NCBI GenBank assembly: GCA_044450465.1
Contig: JBIOJB010000017.1
Coordinates: forward strand, 1 to 37,301
Reading direction: 5' to 3'
Source of the DNA: JBIOJB01 sp044450465
GTDB lineage: Bacteria; Chloroflexota; Dormibacteria; Dormibacterales; Dormibacteraceae
Length of the DNA: 37,301 nt
Below are positions 7,632 through 16,203 of the stretch, one piece after another. Below the pieces are notes generated by a model. The model did no database searches. It was not told where the DNA came from and saw only the letters and a program-made list of their open reading frames with translations. Position 1 is the first letter of the stretch, and each line of letters begins with the position of its first letter. The position numbers and the translations under genes were made by a program.

Positions 7632-10600
7632 TCAAGCTGCCCAGATCTCATTGAATGAGGAGTAGTACTGAACGCGCTGAGCGGCCAGTATTGCCACGTT
7701 GGAGGTGATAGTCACCGGGCCTCCGATGCTGCCCGGCGGGAAGCTGACGTAGGCCTCCGCACCAGCGGGGACGGACAGCAGTTGTGAGGGCGACCCCGTC
7801 AGGCTGACCGTCACGTTGGCGGTTGACCCACTCGTGTTGAGCAGATGGATGTTGTCGTTGTACATGCCCGGCGAGGCCTTGTCGTACCAGTTGATGTAGC
7901 TGGTCGTGGCCGCCTGCGCTGCGCCCTCAGTCCAGACCTCGTTGAAGCTCGAGTAGTACTGCACGCGCTGCGAAGAAAGGATCGGGTGGTCCGAGGTAAC
8001 CGTGACCGGGCCCGCGATGCTGCCGCCCGGGAAGGACACGTAGCCCTCCCCTCCCGAAAGCACGGTCGCCAGCTGGTCAGGCGCACCAGGCAGGCTCACC
8101 GTGACGTGTGCGGTCGACCCACCAGGGTTGAGGAGGTGGATGTTGTCGTTGTACATGCCGGGCGAAGCCTTGTCGTACCAGTTGGAGTAGCTCGTCGTCC
8201 CCGCCTGGGACGCATTCTCCGCCCAGACCTCGTTGAACGATGAGTAGTACTGCACCCGCTGCGAGGCGAGCACCGGATGCGTCGAGGTGATCGTCACCGG
8301 GCCTCCGATGGTGCCGCCCGGGAAGGAGACGTAGGCCTCCGCCCCGGGGGCCAGTCCGGTCACCATCTGTGAAGGTGTTGAAGGCAGGCTCACCGTCACG
8401 TCGGCGCTGAGGGTGCCGGGGTTGAGGATGTGGATGTTGTCGTTGTACATGCCGGGCGAAGCCTTGTCGTACCAGTTGATGTAGCTGGTCGTCGCAGCCT
8501 GGGCAGCGCTCTGCGCCCAGACCTCATTGAAGGTTTGGTAGTACTGCACCCTCTGCGAAGCGAGAACTGCAGGCCCCGCAACCACGGTCACGACGACCGG
8601 GCCGCCGATGGTCCCCGCCGGGAAGGTCGCGAATGACTCCTGGCCGGCTGTCAGGCTGAAGGGAATGCTCAGGCCGCCCAGTCGCACGCAGCCCGTGCTG
8701 GTGGTGAGGCCCGGGTTGACGAGGTGGATGTTGTCGTTGTACATGCCCGGGGACGCCTTGTCGTACCAGCTGAAGAAGCTTGTCGAGAGCGGCGTTCCGT
8801 TGCAGGCGGTGGTCGTCGAAACGGACGTATTCAGGTAGATGCTGTACGGGCTACCGGTCCCCGACTGATAGACCAGCGGAACGATGCCTCCCGAAAGAGG
8901 CGCCAGCGCCGGCACGTGCGGGTAACGTGGCTGCGTTCCTGTGGTGGCTACGGTGACCGCGCTAGAGAACGATGTGTACGGGCTCACCAGCGTTACGTAC
9001 TTGATGGCGCCGGCGACAGCCGTCGTCGTCCAGAAGACGTACACCCTGCCTAACGTATCCACCGCGCCGGCGATGTCTGGCGGGTCAGTCGCGCTGACGG
9101 TGCTGGTGTCGATGGTCAAACGGGAGCTCCAGGTGATGCCTCCCGTCACCATGGGCGTGGCATCCGGCCGGCCAAGCCAGTAGTTCACGCCGTCATAGGC
9201 TGGGCCACCGGCGTTGGTGACCGCTCGGAAGACGTGGAGGTTGCCCGTGGCTTCGTCAATGGCGATCTGCGGACCACCGAAGCTGGCCTCGGAGTCGTCG
9301 TACCCGCCATCGATCGTGTTCTCGCCCGTCCAGTTGACCAGCGACGGGTCGGCCTTGGAGTCGAGCAGCGTGCGCGAGTAGAGGTGGTTCCGCGCGCCGT
9401 AAACGACGATAGTGGCGCCGAGCTTGGCCGAGTGTCGAAGCGCGACCTGCGCGATGTTGCTCGCGACCGGCGAGTAGAACTCGATGTCCGACTCCTGGGT
9501 GTCGACCTCGCTCGTGGCATGCGTATTGACGAGCCCGGCGAAACTCAGTGTGTAAGGTCCCGTGCCAGTGACCGCAGTCAGCGCCCGGAACTCGTAGTTC
9601 GCGGCTGAATTTCCGAACTGATACATGTCAGCTACCAGAGGTGCCCCGCCGGTGACCGCGGCGTAGGTGATCATCCAGGTCGCCAGCGTGTCTGGCTCGT
9701 TCAGGAGGTGGTTGTTACTAAACGCGGCGGTGACGGCGACGTTGTAGACGGGTCCTGCCCCGTCCACGGCGGCGACCGTTCTGGTCTCCGAGTTCGCGGT
9801 TCCGGAACCGAATATGAACGAGTCACCCGCGACGGGCGCCCCGCCCATGTGACCGCTGTTGTTGTACGTGATGGTCGTTCCGGTGGTGTCGTTCTCGCCC
9901 ATGGCGTGGGCGTTGGTGAGCGCAGCGACTGTCAGCACGTACGGCGTTGCCCCAGCGACGCCGGATACCGTCCGCACCTCGTCGTTGACGGTTCCCGCTC
10001 CGAATTCCATGACGTCCCCTATGGCCGGCGCCGCACCGCTGACAAGCGTGTAGCTGATCGATGTCGCCCCTGCGATGGTGGCTGCAGCAGTAGTCCCCGA
10101 CTTTGCCCCGGCCACGGTTGTTGCGGCAGCGGTGACGCCGTTCTTGGCTGCGACGAAAGCGGACGTCGTTCCGTACTTGGAAAGCCATCCGGTCGCGCCC
10201 GTCTTGTCGGTGGTCCAGTTCATGAACACGCTGTCAGAGTTCCCGCCCAGCGTGTCATCCCACCACGACGCGATTAGATCCTTGCCGTTCCAGGTCACCG
10301 TTGGGTCCTGACGGCCGTTGGTCATCGCCCCCGGAATCGAGTGGGGTGCTCCGAAGCTGAAGGTTCCGTTGTACGTGGCGTAGACGATCTGCTCGCGCAG
10401 GACCCCGCCATACAGCTCGTTGCCGACCACCTCCCAGATTTCGGAGGAGCTGACACCCGATAGAACGTAGAAACTCACCTCGCTGCCGTTGGCGACGGTG
10501 TCAACCTGCGTCACGAGGGGTGACGTCTCCGGGCTCGTAACGTGCTTGATGATGACCTGGGTCCCATCGAAGTAGCCGACCAGCAGAGAGCCGTCGTAAA

Positions 10601-10811
10601 GGTAGGCCACCTTGTCCGCAGCCGAGTGCTGGTAGGCCATGGCGTGCGTCGAGGTTCCAACGATCGTGTCCGTGATGACGACGGCTGCTGCCGGCGGCGC
10701 GCCGCCTGCGACCGAAAGGCTGCCGGCGAGTAACGCACCCGCGGCGGCTAGACGCATGTAGCGGCCCAGGCGGGGCGCGACCCGGCGCGAGATGGCTGAA
10801 CTAAATCTCAT
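7632..10811 (-). CDS. Exported propeller-like protein with three inserted short repeats and four C-terminal 98-residue repeats
   Basis: The protein has 1059 residues, with a signal peptide (basic start, then LAAAGALLAGSLSVAGG, cleavage near AAA-V at about 43). Residues about 45-222 and 441-670 look like beta-propeller/sialidase-type blades (QDPTVTWNGKDLIASWWDD, GGPQIAIDEATGNLHVFR). Between them sit three tandem units of about 62 residues (252-440). From about 675 to the end there are four repeats of about 98 residues, each with WYDKASPGMYNDNIH and, near its end, RVQYYSSFNEVW. No anchor motif or catalytic site is recognised. The ATG at 10811 has a well-placed GGGAG six bases upstream, and a promoter-like sequence lies about 50 bp further up. 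The repeat family is one I associate with exported proteins of Chloroflexota/Actinobacteria-type soil bacteria (recollection, not a search). Function unknown; probably cell-surface. Confidence 0.88.
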   Translation of the reverse strand: MRFSSAISRRVAPRLGRYMRLAAAGALLAGSLSVAGGAPPAAAVVITDTIVGTSTHAMAYQHSAADKVAYLYDGSLLVGYFDGTQVIIKHVTSPETSPLVTQVDTVANGSEVSFYVLSGVSSSEIWEVVGNELYGGVLREQIVYATYNGTFSFGAPHSIPGAMTNGRQDPTVTWNGKDLIASWWDDTLGGNSDSVFMNWTTDKTGATGWLSKYGTTSAFVAAKNGVTAAATTVAGAKSGTTAAATIAGATSISYTLVSGAAPAIGDVMEFGAGTVNDEVRTVSGVAGATPYVLTVAALTNAHAMGENDTTGTTITYNNSGHMGGAPVAGDSFIFGSGTANSETRTVAAVDGAGPVYNVAVTAAFSNNHLLNEPDTLATWMITYAAVTGGAPLVADMYQFGNSAANYEFRALTAVTGTGPYTLSFAGLVNTHATSEVDTQESDIEFYSPVASNIAQVALRHSAKLGATIVVYGARNHLYSRTLLDSKADPSLVNWTGENTIDGGYDDSEASFGGPQIAIDEATGNLHVFRAVTNAGGPAYDGVNYWLGRPDATPMVTGGITWSSRLTIDTSTVSATDPPDIAGAVDTLGRVYVFWTTTAVAGAIKYVTLVSPYTSFSSAVTVATTGTQPRYPHVPALAPLSGGIVPLVYQSGTGSPYSIYLNTSVSTTTACNGTPLSTSFFSWYDKASPGMYNDNIHLVNPGLTTSTGCVRLGGLSIPFSLTAGQESFATFPAGTIGGPVVVTVVAGPAVLASQRVQYYQTFNEVWAQSAAQAATTSYINWYDKASPGMYNDNIHILNPGTLSADVTVSLPSTPSQMVTGLAPGAEAYVSFPGGTIGGPVTITSTHPVLASQRVQYYSSFNEVWAENASQAGTTSYSNWYDKASPGMYNDNIHLLNPGGSTAHVTVSLPGAPDQLATVLSGGEGYVSFPGGSIAGPVTVTSDHPILSSQRVQYYSSFNEVWTEGAAQAATTSYINWYDKASPGMYNDNIHLLNTSGSTANVTVSLTGSPSQLLSVPAGAEAYVSFPPGSIGGPVTITSNVAILAAQRVQYYSSFNEIWAA
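7635..8789 (-). repeat. Four tandem units of about 294 bp
   Basis: The segment coding for GMYNDNIH recurs at 7851, 8142, 8436 and 8730, giving a spacing of 291, 294 and 294 bp. Each unit codes for about 98 residues. The three downstream units of the protein are closest to each other; the first has a longer, Cys-containing insert (STGCVRLGG). Confidence 0.9.
9492..10058 (-). repeat. Three degenerate units of about 62 codons inserted in the propeller-like region
   Basis: Each unit follows the pattern ITY..GGAP..GD...FGSGTAN.E.RTV..V.G..P-Y...V......N.H...E.DT. They are protein-level repeats, less conserved in DNA than the C-terminal array. They interrupt a sequence that looks continuous on either side, so they look like an inserted beta-rich domain. 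Confidence 0.7.
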
Positions 10812-10856
10812 GACCGACTCCCATAAGGCACAGTTGTGCGGGGTAGCAACCTCGCG

Positions 10857-10886
10857 ACCTTAAGGCCGCCTCGGACCCAGGGTCAA
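10857..10886 (-). promoter_or_regulatory. Candidate promoter of the 1059-residue surface protein gene
   Basis: TTGACC (10881-10886) and TAAGGT (10857-10862, TANNNT type) are 18 bp apart on the minus strand. They predict a leader of about 40 nt that contains the ribosome binding site GGGAG and two short dyads (GCACA/TGTGC and one around CCTTAAGG). Confidence 0.5.
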
Positions 10887-10910
10887 TCGGTATATGTGTC
10901 CCGCCGAAAC

Positions 10911-10936
10911 GATGTCCCGAACGCGACCGGGACATC
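10911..10936 (-). terminator. Strong hairpin after the flippase gene
   Basis: A perfect 9-bp stem (GATGTCCCG/CGGGACATC) with an 8-nt loop lies 25 bp after the flippase stop codon and just before the next promoter. On the minus strand it is followed by GTTTCGG, a weak T-tract. It probably ends the polymerase-flippase transcript. Confidence 0.6.
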
Positions 10937-10961
10937 CGCCCACACGGAGGGTGAAGAATGC

Positions 10962-12290
10962 TCAGGATCCGGTCGAGGCACCGCTCAGGCTCTCGATCGC
11001 GGGCTGAGCGCCGCCGGTGGGAGCCATCGAACGCGTCACCTTCAGGTACCAAAGGACGAGAGCTACGTCGGTGGTCAGGTAGGCGGCACTCGAGGCGATC
11101 GCGGCCCCGATCGCGCCCAGGCGTGGGATGAGGATGATGTCGAGCGCGAGCGTCACGATCAAACCCGTTGCGGCGGCAAGCGAGTTGAGACCGGGTCGCC
11201 CGCGACCGTACAGAAAGGCGGTGGTGACCCCTGCGACACCTTCGACCGCGAGTCCGACGAGAAGAATCTGCGACGGGACGACCGCGGACTGGAACGTGGC
11301 GCCAAAAAGGAGCGGGACCACGAAGCCGGCTGCTAGTGCAAGTGGGAGTGCGATGCCGATCGTGACTGCACCGGCGCGAGGGATCAGCCGTCGAGAAGAG
11401 GAGGCCGCGGTCGCGGAATCAGACCTCGCGAATCGCGGATAGAGGACCCAGTTGGCCGCGATGGGCACTACGCGCACGACCTCCGCGTACTTTGACGCCA
11501 CGGCATAGATGCCTAGGGCGGCAGGCCCGGCGATCGCCGCGACGAAGACAAAGTCGAGCCGCAGGTTGAGAAGGCTCAGCAAGCTGCCGAGCTGGCCACG
11601 AGTGCCAAACAGGTAGATGGTCCGCGCGAGGCTCAGCGAAGGTCTCGTCGGTCGGCCCAGAAATCCCCTTCGGAACAACCTCATCCAGGCCAGCGAACCA
11701 GTCGCAAGGTCCGCGAGGATGAGCGCCCCGATGATCGCTTGAAGACCGCTGACGTTGAGCGCAAGAAGGAGGCCGTAGGCCGGCAGGAACATCAGCTCTT
11801 CGAACAGGATCGTTCGGTTGCTGCCCCTCAGGTCTCCAGTGCCCTGCGCAGCCGCCTTGCCTGTGATCACGAGGAGCCGCAGCGCGACCCTCACCGCCAC
11901 CCAAGCGATCAATCCCTCGGACAGATCCTTGAATAGAAACCGCTGGATCAGCGGCGCCCCTGCCACCCACAAGAGCGCGCCGACCAGCGCGCTCACTAGT
12001 CCGATGGTGAGCACCGTCGATCTCACACGCGGGTCGTCGCGCGTGGGCCCGGCCAGGAAGAACGACAGAGCGCCGGCCAACCCGCCCGAGACGATCACGG
12101 CAACAAGCCACGGGAGGATCCGTAGCAGGGCGTAGTCGCCGACCGCCACCGGACCGCCGACCCGGGCAACCCAGAGCGTGGCAATCCCGAGCGCGATCAT
12201 CGAACCGGCCACGGCAACCACGTTCTCCGCGAAGGGGTGCCGCGCCCGGCTCGCTAGACGGGACAGCTTGCTCACTTGCGCCAGCCCCAC
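10962..12290 (-). CDS. Polysaccharide flippase (Wzx/MOP superfamily)
   Basis: This is a 442-residue multi-pass membrane protein with about 12-14 hydrophobic segments spread along its length. It begins with a short basic segment, then VVAVAGSMIALGIATLWVARVGGPVAVGDYALLRILPWL, typical of the oligosaccharide flippase family that moves lipid-linked repeat units across the cytoplasmic membrane. The middle carries LSLLNLRLDFVFVAAIAGPAALGIYAVASKYAEVVRVVP, a family signature (flippase helix 7-8 region). The frame opens with a GTG at 12290. A second GTG at 12275 overlaps the upstream stop as GTGA and may be the true, translationally coupled start. It is paired with the polymerase/ligase gene upstream. 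Confidence 0.88.
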   Translation of the reverse strand: MGLAQVSKLSRLASRARHPFAENVVAVAGSMIALGIATLWVARVGGPVAVGDYALLRILPWLVAVIVSGGLAGALSFFLAGPTRDDPRVRSTVLTIGLVSALVGALLWVAGAPLIQRFLFKDLSEGLIAWVAVRVALRLLVITGKAAAQGTGDLRGSNRTILFEELMFLPAYGLLLALNVSGLQAIIGALILADLATGSLAWMRLFRRGFLGRPTRPSLSLARTIYLFGTRGQLGSLLSLLNLRLDFVFVAAIAGPAALGIYAVASKYAEVVRVVPIAANWVLYPRFARSDSATAASSSRRLIPRAGAVTIGIALPLALAAGFVVPLLFGATFQSAVVPSQILLVGLAVEGVAGVTTAFLYGRGRPGLNSLAAATGLIVTLALDIILIPRLGAIGAAIASSAAYLTTDVALVLWYLKVTRSMAPTGGAQPAIESLSGASTGS

Positions 12291-13549
12291 ACGTACAGCG
12301 CAGCGATGACCGCAAAGAGCGTCCAGACATGGCGGAAATGCTCGACCTGGTAGTAAGAGGCGGCCACGCCGACCCCGACCATGGCACCCACCAGTCCAGA
12401 CATTCGCGGGAACAGCTCGGCGAACTCCGGGGACAGCGGCCGGGTGGCCGCAGTCCAGGTGCGTACGGCCAGCGAGCCGATGAGCAGGAGGAGGCCGAAG
12501 GCGCCCACGACGCCGCGCTCGACGATGGACTCGATGTAATCGTCATGGGTCTGGTAGGCGTAGGGGGCGAGCTGAGATAGCAGCAAAGGCTTGGTCGAGC
12601 CAGGTCCGAGGCCCCAAGGCACGCCCTGCTTGAAGAGGTCGATCGTCTCCTGGATCAGCCAGACGCGCTCTTGCGCGCTCTGCGAGCTCCGGCCGATCGA
12701 GTCGCGGAGAATGGGCACGCCGCTGTCCCTTGCCATTTCCTCGAGGGGCAGGTTCTGGACGATCGCGTACCCCACGATGCCGACCACGGCGGCCGCGCCC
12801 GCTGCCGCGACGAAGGGCATCGTCCCCCACGTGCGCCGCACGAACGCCAGGATCATCACGGCCGTGCCGACTCCAAACGAAAGAATTCCGCCGTTTGAGC
12901 CGGTCAAGGCCAGCCCCGCCAGCAGCGCCCCGAAAGCCACGGTTCGGATGGCGCGATGCCGCGGCGTCCGAGTCGCCATGACGATCATCAGCGCGATGAA
13001 GAAGTAGTTGGCCGCATAGTTGGGATCGCCAAACGTCAGCGAGGCCCGCACCCCGGTGCGCTCGGTGATGCCGGCCAGGCTGAGGTCGCCGGTCGCGACG
13101 GCTCCGATCAGGATCACGGCCCAGCCGAAAGCGCTCCATGTCCACGCGCGGAGGAGCCATCGGAAGGCGGCCGGTGAGCGGGCGACGTTGACGAGGACCC
13201 CACACCAGGCCAGGAGCCATAGATCCTGCACAACCGCCAGCAGGCCGGCAGCCGGCAGAGGACCGGCCAGCGCCGCGATCGAACCCCCGAGCATGAACAC
13301 GGCAATGGCGAGCGCATATGGGAGGCGCAGCTCAAGACGGGTGTAGCCGACCCAGAACAGCGTGACTCCAATGCTGAGCGCGATCGGGAGGTCAACCGGC
13401 GAGACGTTGCCCGGCCCGGCCGGTTGAAGGAATGGCAGCGTCGCGATTGCGGCCATGATCGGGACCAGCACCAGCCACGGCACAGACGGCGCCGCCGTCT
13501 CCACGGAGGTGCCGGGCCAGCGCTTGGCGGTCGTCGTTGAGGCGATCAT
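12272..13549 (-). CDS. O-antigen ligase/polymerase family membrane protein (Wzy/WaaL-like)
   Basis: The protein has 425 residues and about 11-12 transmembrane segments. The large periplasmic loop contains SAQERVWLIQETIDLFKQGVPWGLGPGSTK followed by YAYQTHDDYIESIVERGVVGAFG, the pattern of the Wzy_C/O-antigen ligase domain (PF04932), whose conserved His and Arg act in glycan transfer. Inside an exopolysaccharide locus with a flippase, a polymerase role is more likely than ligation to lipid A (inference). The ATG at 13549 has no strong ribosome binding site. It overlaps the flippase gene and is separated from the ten-gene operon by the oppositely oriented lipoprotein gene. Confidence 0.85.
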   Translation of the reverse strand: MIASTTTAKRWPGTSVETAAPSVPWLVLVPIMAAIATLPFLQPAGPGNVSPVDLPIALSIGVTLFWVGYTRLELRLPYALAIAVFMLGGSIAALAGPLPAAGLLAVVQDLWLLAWCGVLVNVARSPAAFRWLLRAWTWSAFGWAVILIGAVATGDLSLAGITERTGVRASLTFGDPNYAANYFFIALMIVMATRTPRHRAIRTVAFGALLAGLALTGSNGGILSFGVGTAVMILAFVRRTWGTMPFVAAAGAAAVVGIVGYAIVQNLPLEEMARDSGVPILRDSIGRSSQSAQERVWLIQETIDLFKQGVPWGLGPGSTKPLLLSQLAPYAYQTHDDYIESIVERGVVGAFGLLLLIGSLAVRTWTAATRPLSPEFAELFPRMSGLVGAMVGVGVAASYYQVEHFRHVWTLFAVIAALYVWGWRK

Positions 13550-13623
13550 CTGAATCCGCTCAATCGGCGTGGGCCGGCCGCGGGGTCGGCAAAACAGCCG
13601 CCCGCGGAGACGCGCGCGGAGTC

Positions 13624-13689
13624 CGTCTGCCGGAGCCGGTTCGGAGTTCCGCCCCTTTCAGGCTTCGATCTTGCGCTTGCCGGCAGACG
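13624..13689. repeat. 10-bp inverted repeat in the divergent intergenic region
   Basis: CGTCTGCCGG (13624-13633) is mirrored by CCGGCAGACG (13680-13689) across 46 bp, between the divergent polymerase and lipoprotein genes. A smaller hairpin, GGCAG/CTGCC, overlaps the right arm. It could serve the regulation of both genes; no further feature is seen in this gap besides the promoter. Confidence 0.3.
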
Positions 13690-13748
13690 CCTGCCAATAG
13701 GCGGAGGAGGAGTCCGTAGGACCTCGGTCCCACGAGCCTCGCGTTCGA

Positions 13749-13778
13749 TTGCGGCACGAATCGGGGTGCTGCTACGCT
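13749..13778 (+). promoter_or_regulatory. Candidate promoter of the glycosidase-like lipoprotein gene (leaderless)
   Basis: TTGCGG (13749-13754), 18 bp, then TACGCT (13773-13778). The -10 box ends 8 bp before a TTG codon at 13787 that is in frame with the lipoprotein, so the transcript would start almost at the start codon. Confidence 0.45.
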
Positions 13779-13786
13779 GCCGAGAG

Positions 13787-14752
13787 TTGTCACCAACCGC
13801 TCGCTGGGCAGCCAGGCCGATGCTGCTCTTGTTTCTCGCCGCAGCTGCCTGCACGCCCTCGCATTCGTCGCCCGGTGCCAGCCCCGCCGCAACATGGGTG
13901 CCATCGAGCTTCGTCATGCGAGGGGTCTACGGCCGCGACACCACCTGCCAGCCGCCCGCCTACAGCGATGACAACGGCTGCTTTTTCGGATCGGGGCTGG
14001 CCAACATCAAAGCTGCCGGCTTTAACACGGTTCAAGCCCAACCGTATGCGGGCGCGCTTTCCGCGATCGACGCCCTCGGCCTCAAGGCTATCGTCTGGGT
14101 GGGAAGCTGGCAGAAGCACGCCTGCACCTGGGATCTCTCTGATGCTCAGCTGACGGACACGATCAATTCGATCAAGGGCAACCCTGCGATCTTGATGTAC
14201 TACCTTGCAGACGAACCGCTGCTTTCGGCATGCCCGAGGGCGCCGGCGGCGTTCGCGGCGCGCACTGCCCTGGTGCATCAGCTCGACCCGGGCTCTCGCA
14301 CCTTCACCTTGCTCCAGGACTGGGACCAGGGGCCGGTGAACTACGCCGCATGGAAGGGCGCTGTCGACGTCCTCGGTTTCGACCTCTATCCGTGCAGCTT
14401 TAAGAATGGAACCGACTACTCGGCCGCTCCCAAGATGCGCCAGGCCTGCGATTTCACCAACGTGCTCGACGCCAATTTGAAACGCATCGAAGCGGCGCAC
14501 ATCACGGGCTACATCGGGGTGATGCAGGACTTCCAGGATTGCTATTACGAGATGCCGACCAACAGCGACCTCCGGACCCAGATTCAACACTGGCAGAAAC
14601 TGGCCATTCACCTGGCCGGCTATCTGGTCTTCTCGTGGAACTTCACCGGAAACCCGTGCACTTACGGCAGCCTCGGGAAACAGCTGGACAACGTTCCGGG
14701 CAACGTGGCCGAGCTGGGCTACGAGAACATGCATTTCTTCCCGAGCGCCTAA
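13787..14752 (+). CDS. Secreted lipoprotein with glycoside hydrolase-like TIM barrel
   Basis: From the TTG at 13787 the protein has 321 residues (an upstream GTG at 13766 would add seven but lies within the promoter). The N-terminus RWAARPMLLLFLAAAAC is a lipoprotein-type signal with the lipid-carrying Cys at the end of LAAAAC. The rest looks like a clan A glycosidase barrel: FVMRGVYGRD at the first strand, GFNTVQAQPYAGAL, LGLKAIVWVGSW, AILMYYLADEP (DE is the usual acid/base position), VDVLGFDLYPC, YIGVMQDFQDCYYE and GYLVFSWNF. Many Cys residues fit an exported, disulfide-bonded protein. The nucleophile Glu is not obvious, so activity is uncertain. It may trim the polysaccharide made by the flanking genes. 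It is convergent with the phosphoglycosyl transferase gene, 19 bp away. Confidence 0.8.
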   Translation: MSPTARWAARPMLLLFLAAAACTPSHSSPGASPAATWVPSSFVMRGVYGRDTTCQPPAYSDDNGCFFGSGLANIKAAGFNTVQAQPYAGALSAIDALGLKAIVWVGSWQKHACTWDLSDAQLTDTINSIKGNPAILMYYLADEPLLSACPRAPAAFAARTALVHQLDPGSRTFTLLQDWDQGPVNYAAWKGAVDVLGFDLYPCSFKNGTDYSAAPKMRQACDFTNVLDANLKRIEAAHITGYIGVMQDFQDCYYEMPTNSDLRTQIQHWQKLAIHLAGYLVFSWNFTGNPCTYGSLGKQLDNVPGNVAELGYENMHFFPSA

Positions 14753-14771
14753 CAAGGCCTGGACCGACCGG

Positions 14772-15539
14772 TCAGCCGGCGCTGGCGAGCTGGTCAACCG
14801 CCTGCCCACCGGCGGGCTGGGTCCGGGAAGGATGTTGCACTTCAATTGCGTCGCTGGACGCCGCCGGCTCGGGTCCGGGCAGGATGCCCAGCCTCCGCGC
14901 CTCCGCAAGCTCGGGTGGTTCTGCAAACGTGCGCTTGCCCAGTGTCGCTGCGGCGATCACGTACAGAGTTCGGATGATGATCTTGAGGTCACTCAAGAAC
15001 GAGGCCTGCAGCACGTAAACGACGTCCAGGGCCAGCTTGACCGGCAGGACCCGATGGACGTAAGCGGCTTCAGGGTCGGGGCCGTCCAACAGCACCTCGC
15101 CATGCGTGAAGTTGTAGAGGCTGCCAGGGCTGGCGAGCCCAGGCCGCACCTCGAGGGTGGCGCCGTGCTCAGGCCGATACCAGGCTGCGACCAGGCGCGG
15201 ATCCTCGGGACGCGGGCCGACGAGGGCCATGTCGCCCCGCAGAACGTTGAAGAGCTGGGGAAGCTCATCGAGCTTGGTTCGCCGCAATAACTGTCCCAAC
15301 GGATACACACGAGGATCGGCACTGCCGGTGATGGCGCCTCCCGAGTCATCCTCATGCTGGACCATCGTTCGGAATTTGAACATCGAGAACGGCTTGGCAT
15401 GCAGGCCGAGGCGGCGCGCGCGAAAGATCGCCGGGCCGGGGCTGCTGACGCGTATGGCAAGTGCGATCAGAAGCATCACCGGGCTCAGCACCAGCAGCGC
15501 CGCGGCTGCGGCGCAAACGTCAAAGAGTCGTCGACCCAT
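14772..15539 (-). CDS. Initiating phosphoglycosyl transferase (bacterial sugar transferase, PglC-like)
   Basis: The enzyme moves a phosphosugar from a UDP-sugar to undecaprenyl phosphate at the inner membrane face, the first membrane step in building a repeat unit. It has 255 residues with one N-terminal hydrophobic re-entrant segment (LFDVCAAAAALLVLSPVMLLIALAI), then AIFRARRLGL, FKFRTM, GQLLRRTKLDELPQLFNVLRGDMALVGPRPE and RPGLASPGSLYNF, all hallmarks of PF02397. The lack of four extra transmembrane segments makes it a small PglC-type enzyme, with an unusual C-terminal tail of about 50 residues rich in Ala, Glu and Pro. Its start overlaps the deacetylase gene by 20 bp. It is the last gene of the ten-gene operon. 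Confidence 0.93.
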   Translation of the reverse strand: MGRRLFDVCAAAAALLVLSPVMLLIALAIRVSSPGPAIFRARRLGLHAKPFSMFKFRTMVQHEDDSGGAITGSADPRVYPLGQLLRRTKLDELPQLFNVLRGDMALVGPRPEDPRLVAAWYRPEHGATLEVRPGLASPGSLYNFTHGEVLLDGPDPEAAYVHRVLPVKLALDVVYVLQASFLSDLKIIIRTLYVIAAATLGKRTFAEPPELAEARRLGILPGPEPAASSDAIEVQHPSRTQPAGGQAVDQLASAG

Positions 15540-16203
15540 TCCGGACCACCCGCCTGACCGTCATGAACACCTCTGCCGCGTCCATACAGGCCTGCGTGCC
15601 CCAGCTGTGCGCGCGGTAGCGAAGCGCCTGCAACGAACGTGGATGGGGATACTCCCGAATCTCGCTCTCGTAGCAGGACATCGCCTCCACCTTGGCGTCG
15701 AGCGTCGCGCTGATATCGACCCAGGTGTCAGGGACGAAGGTCCGCGGATATGCCCATTCGGTGCTGCTGGCGGTGTCAAACGCATAGATGAGCTCGACGA
15801 ACTCCTCGGTGGGCCTGGTGGCCACCAGCAGGGCTTGAAAAACCAGGTGGTGATCCCGGTTGACGTCTCCCCCAAACTGGCCGTAAACAACCTGCGGACG
15901 CACCTCGCGAACGATCGGCTCGATGCGGCCGATCACCTCGGTCAGATTGATCGTGTCCAGCCGCTGATCTGGAAAGCCGAGCAGGCGAACGTCCTTCACC
16001 CCGAGGTGACGCGCCGCGCATTCCATGTGCGATCGCTGGCCGACCCCGTTTGGTCCGTACCGCAGTGATTCACCCTCGCAGACGATGACCGACGTCACGC
16101 AGTCGCCGGCCTGGGCATGCCGGGCCACCGTGCCGCCACAACCCAGCAGCTCGTCGTCGGGGTGAGCGGCGATCACGAGGACCCGCCTTGGACTAGTGGC
16201 CAT
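15520..16203 (-). CDS. PIG-L/LmbE family N-deacetylase
   Basis: The family removes N-acyl groups from GlcNAc-type substrates with a zinc ion. The protein has 227 residues and starts RRVLVIAAHPDDELLGCGGT, with the AHPDDE zinc motif (His14, Asp17) and a second motif FGGDVNRDHHLVFQALLVATRP, whose histidines supply the remaining ligands. It ends with a SCYESEIREYPHPRSLQALRYRAHSWG segment common in this family. The ATG at 16203 overlaps the formyltransferase stop by 11 bp. In this operon it probably deacetylates a nucleotide or lipid-linked amino sugar, freeing an amine (inference). Confidence 0.9.
   Translation of the reverse strand: MATSPRRVLVIAAHPDDELLGCGGTVARHAQAGDCVTSVIVCEGESLRYGPNGVGQRSHMECAARHLGVKDVRLLGFPDQRLDTINLTEVIGRIEPIVREVRPQVVYGQFGGDVNRDHHLVFQALLVATRPTEEFVELIYAFDTASSTEWAYPRTFVPDTWVDISATLDAKVEAMSCYESEIREYPHPRSLQALRYRAHSWGTQACMDAAEVFMTVRRVVRNGSTTL

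Noticed and set aside
7417..7635. 72-codon minus-strand frame between the two surface genes
   Set aside because: Arg-rich sequence spanning a palindrome, with no ribosome binding site and no family match.
10812..10886. Riboswitch in the leader of the 1059-residue protein gene
   Set aside because: Short dyads around GTTGCTACCCCGC looked suggestive, but the c-di-GMP and cobalamin consensus cores are absent and the predicted leader is only about 40 nt.
11419..12546. 375-codon minus-strand frame across flippase and polymerase genes
   Set aside because: Arg/Gly/Pro-rich alternative frame of two recognisable membrane proteins.
13790..14926. Long minus-strand frame opposite the glycosidase-like lipoprotein gene
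   Set aside because: It is the antisense shadow of a gene with a clear signal peptide and barrel motifs, and its own sequence matches nothing.
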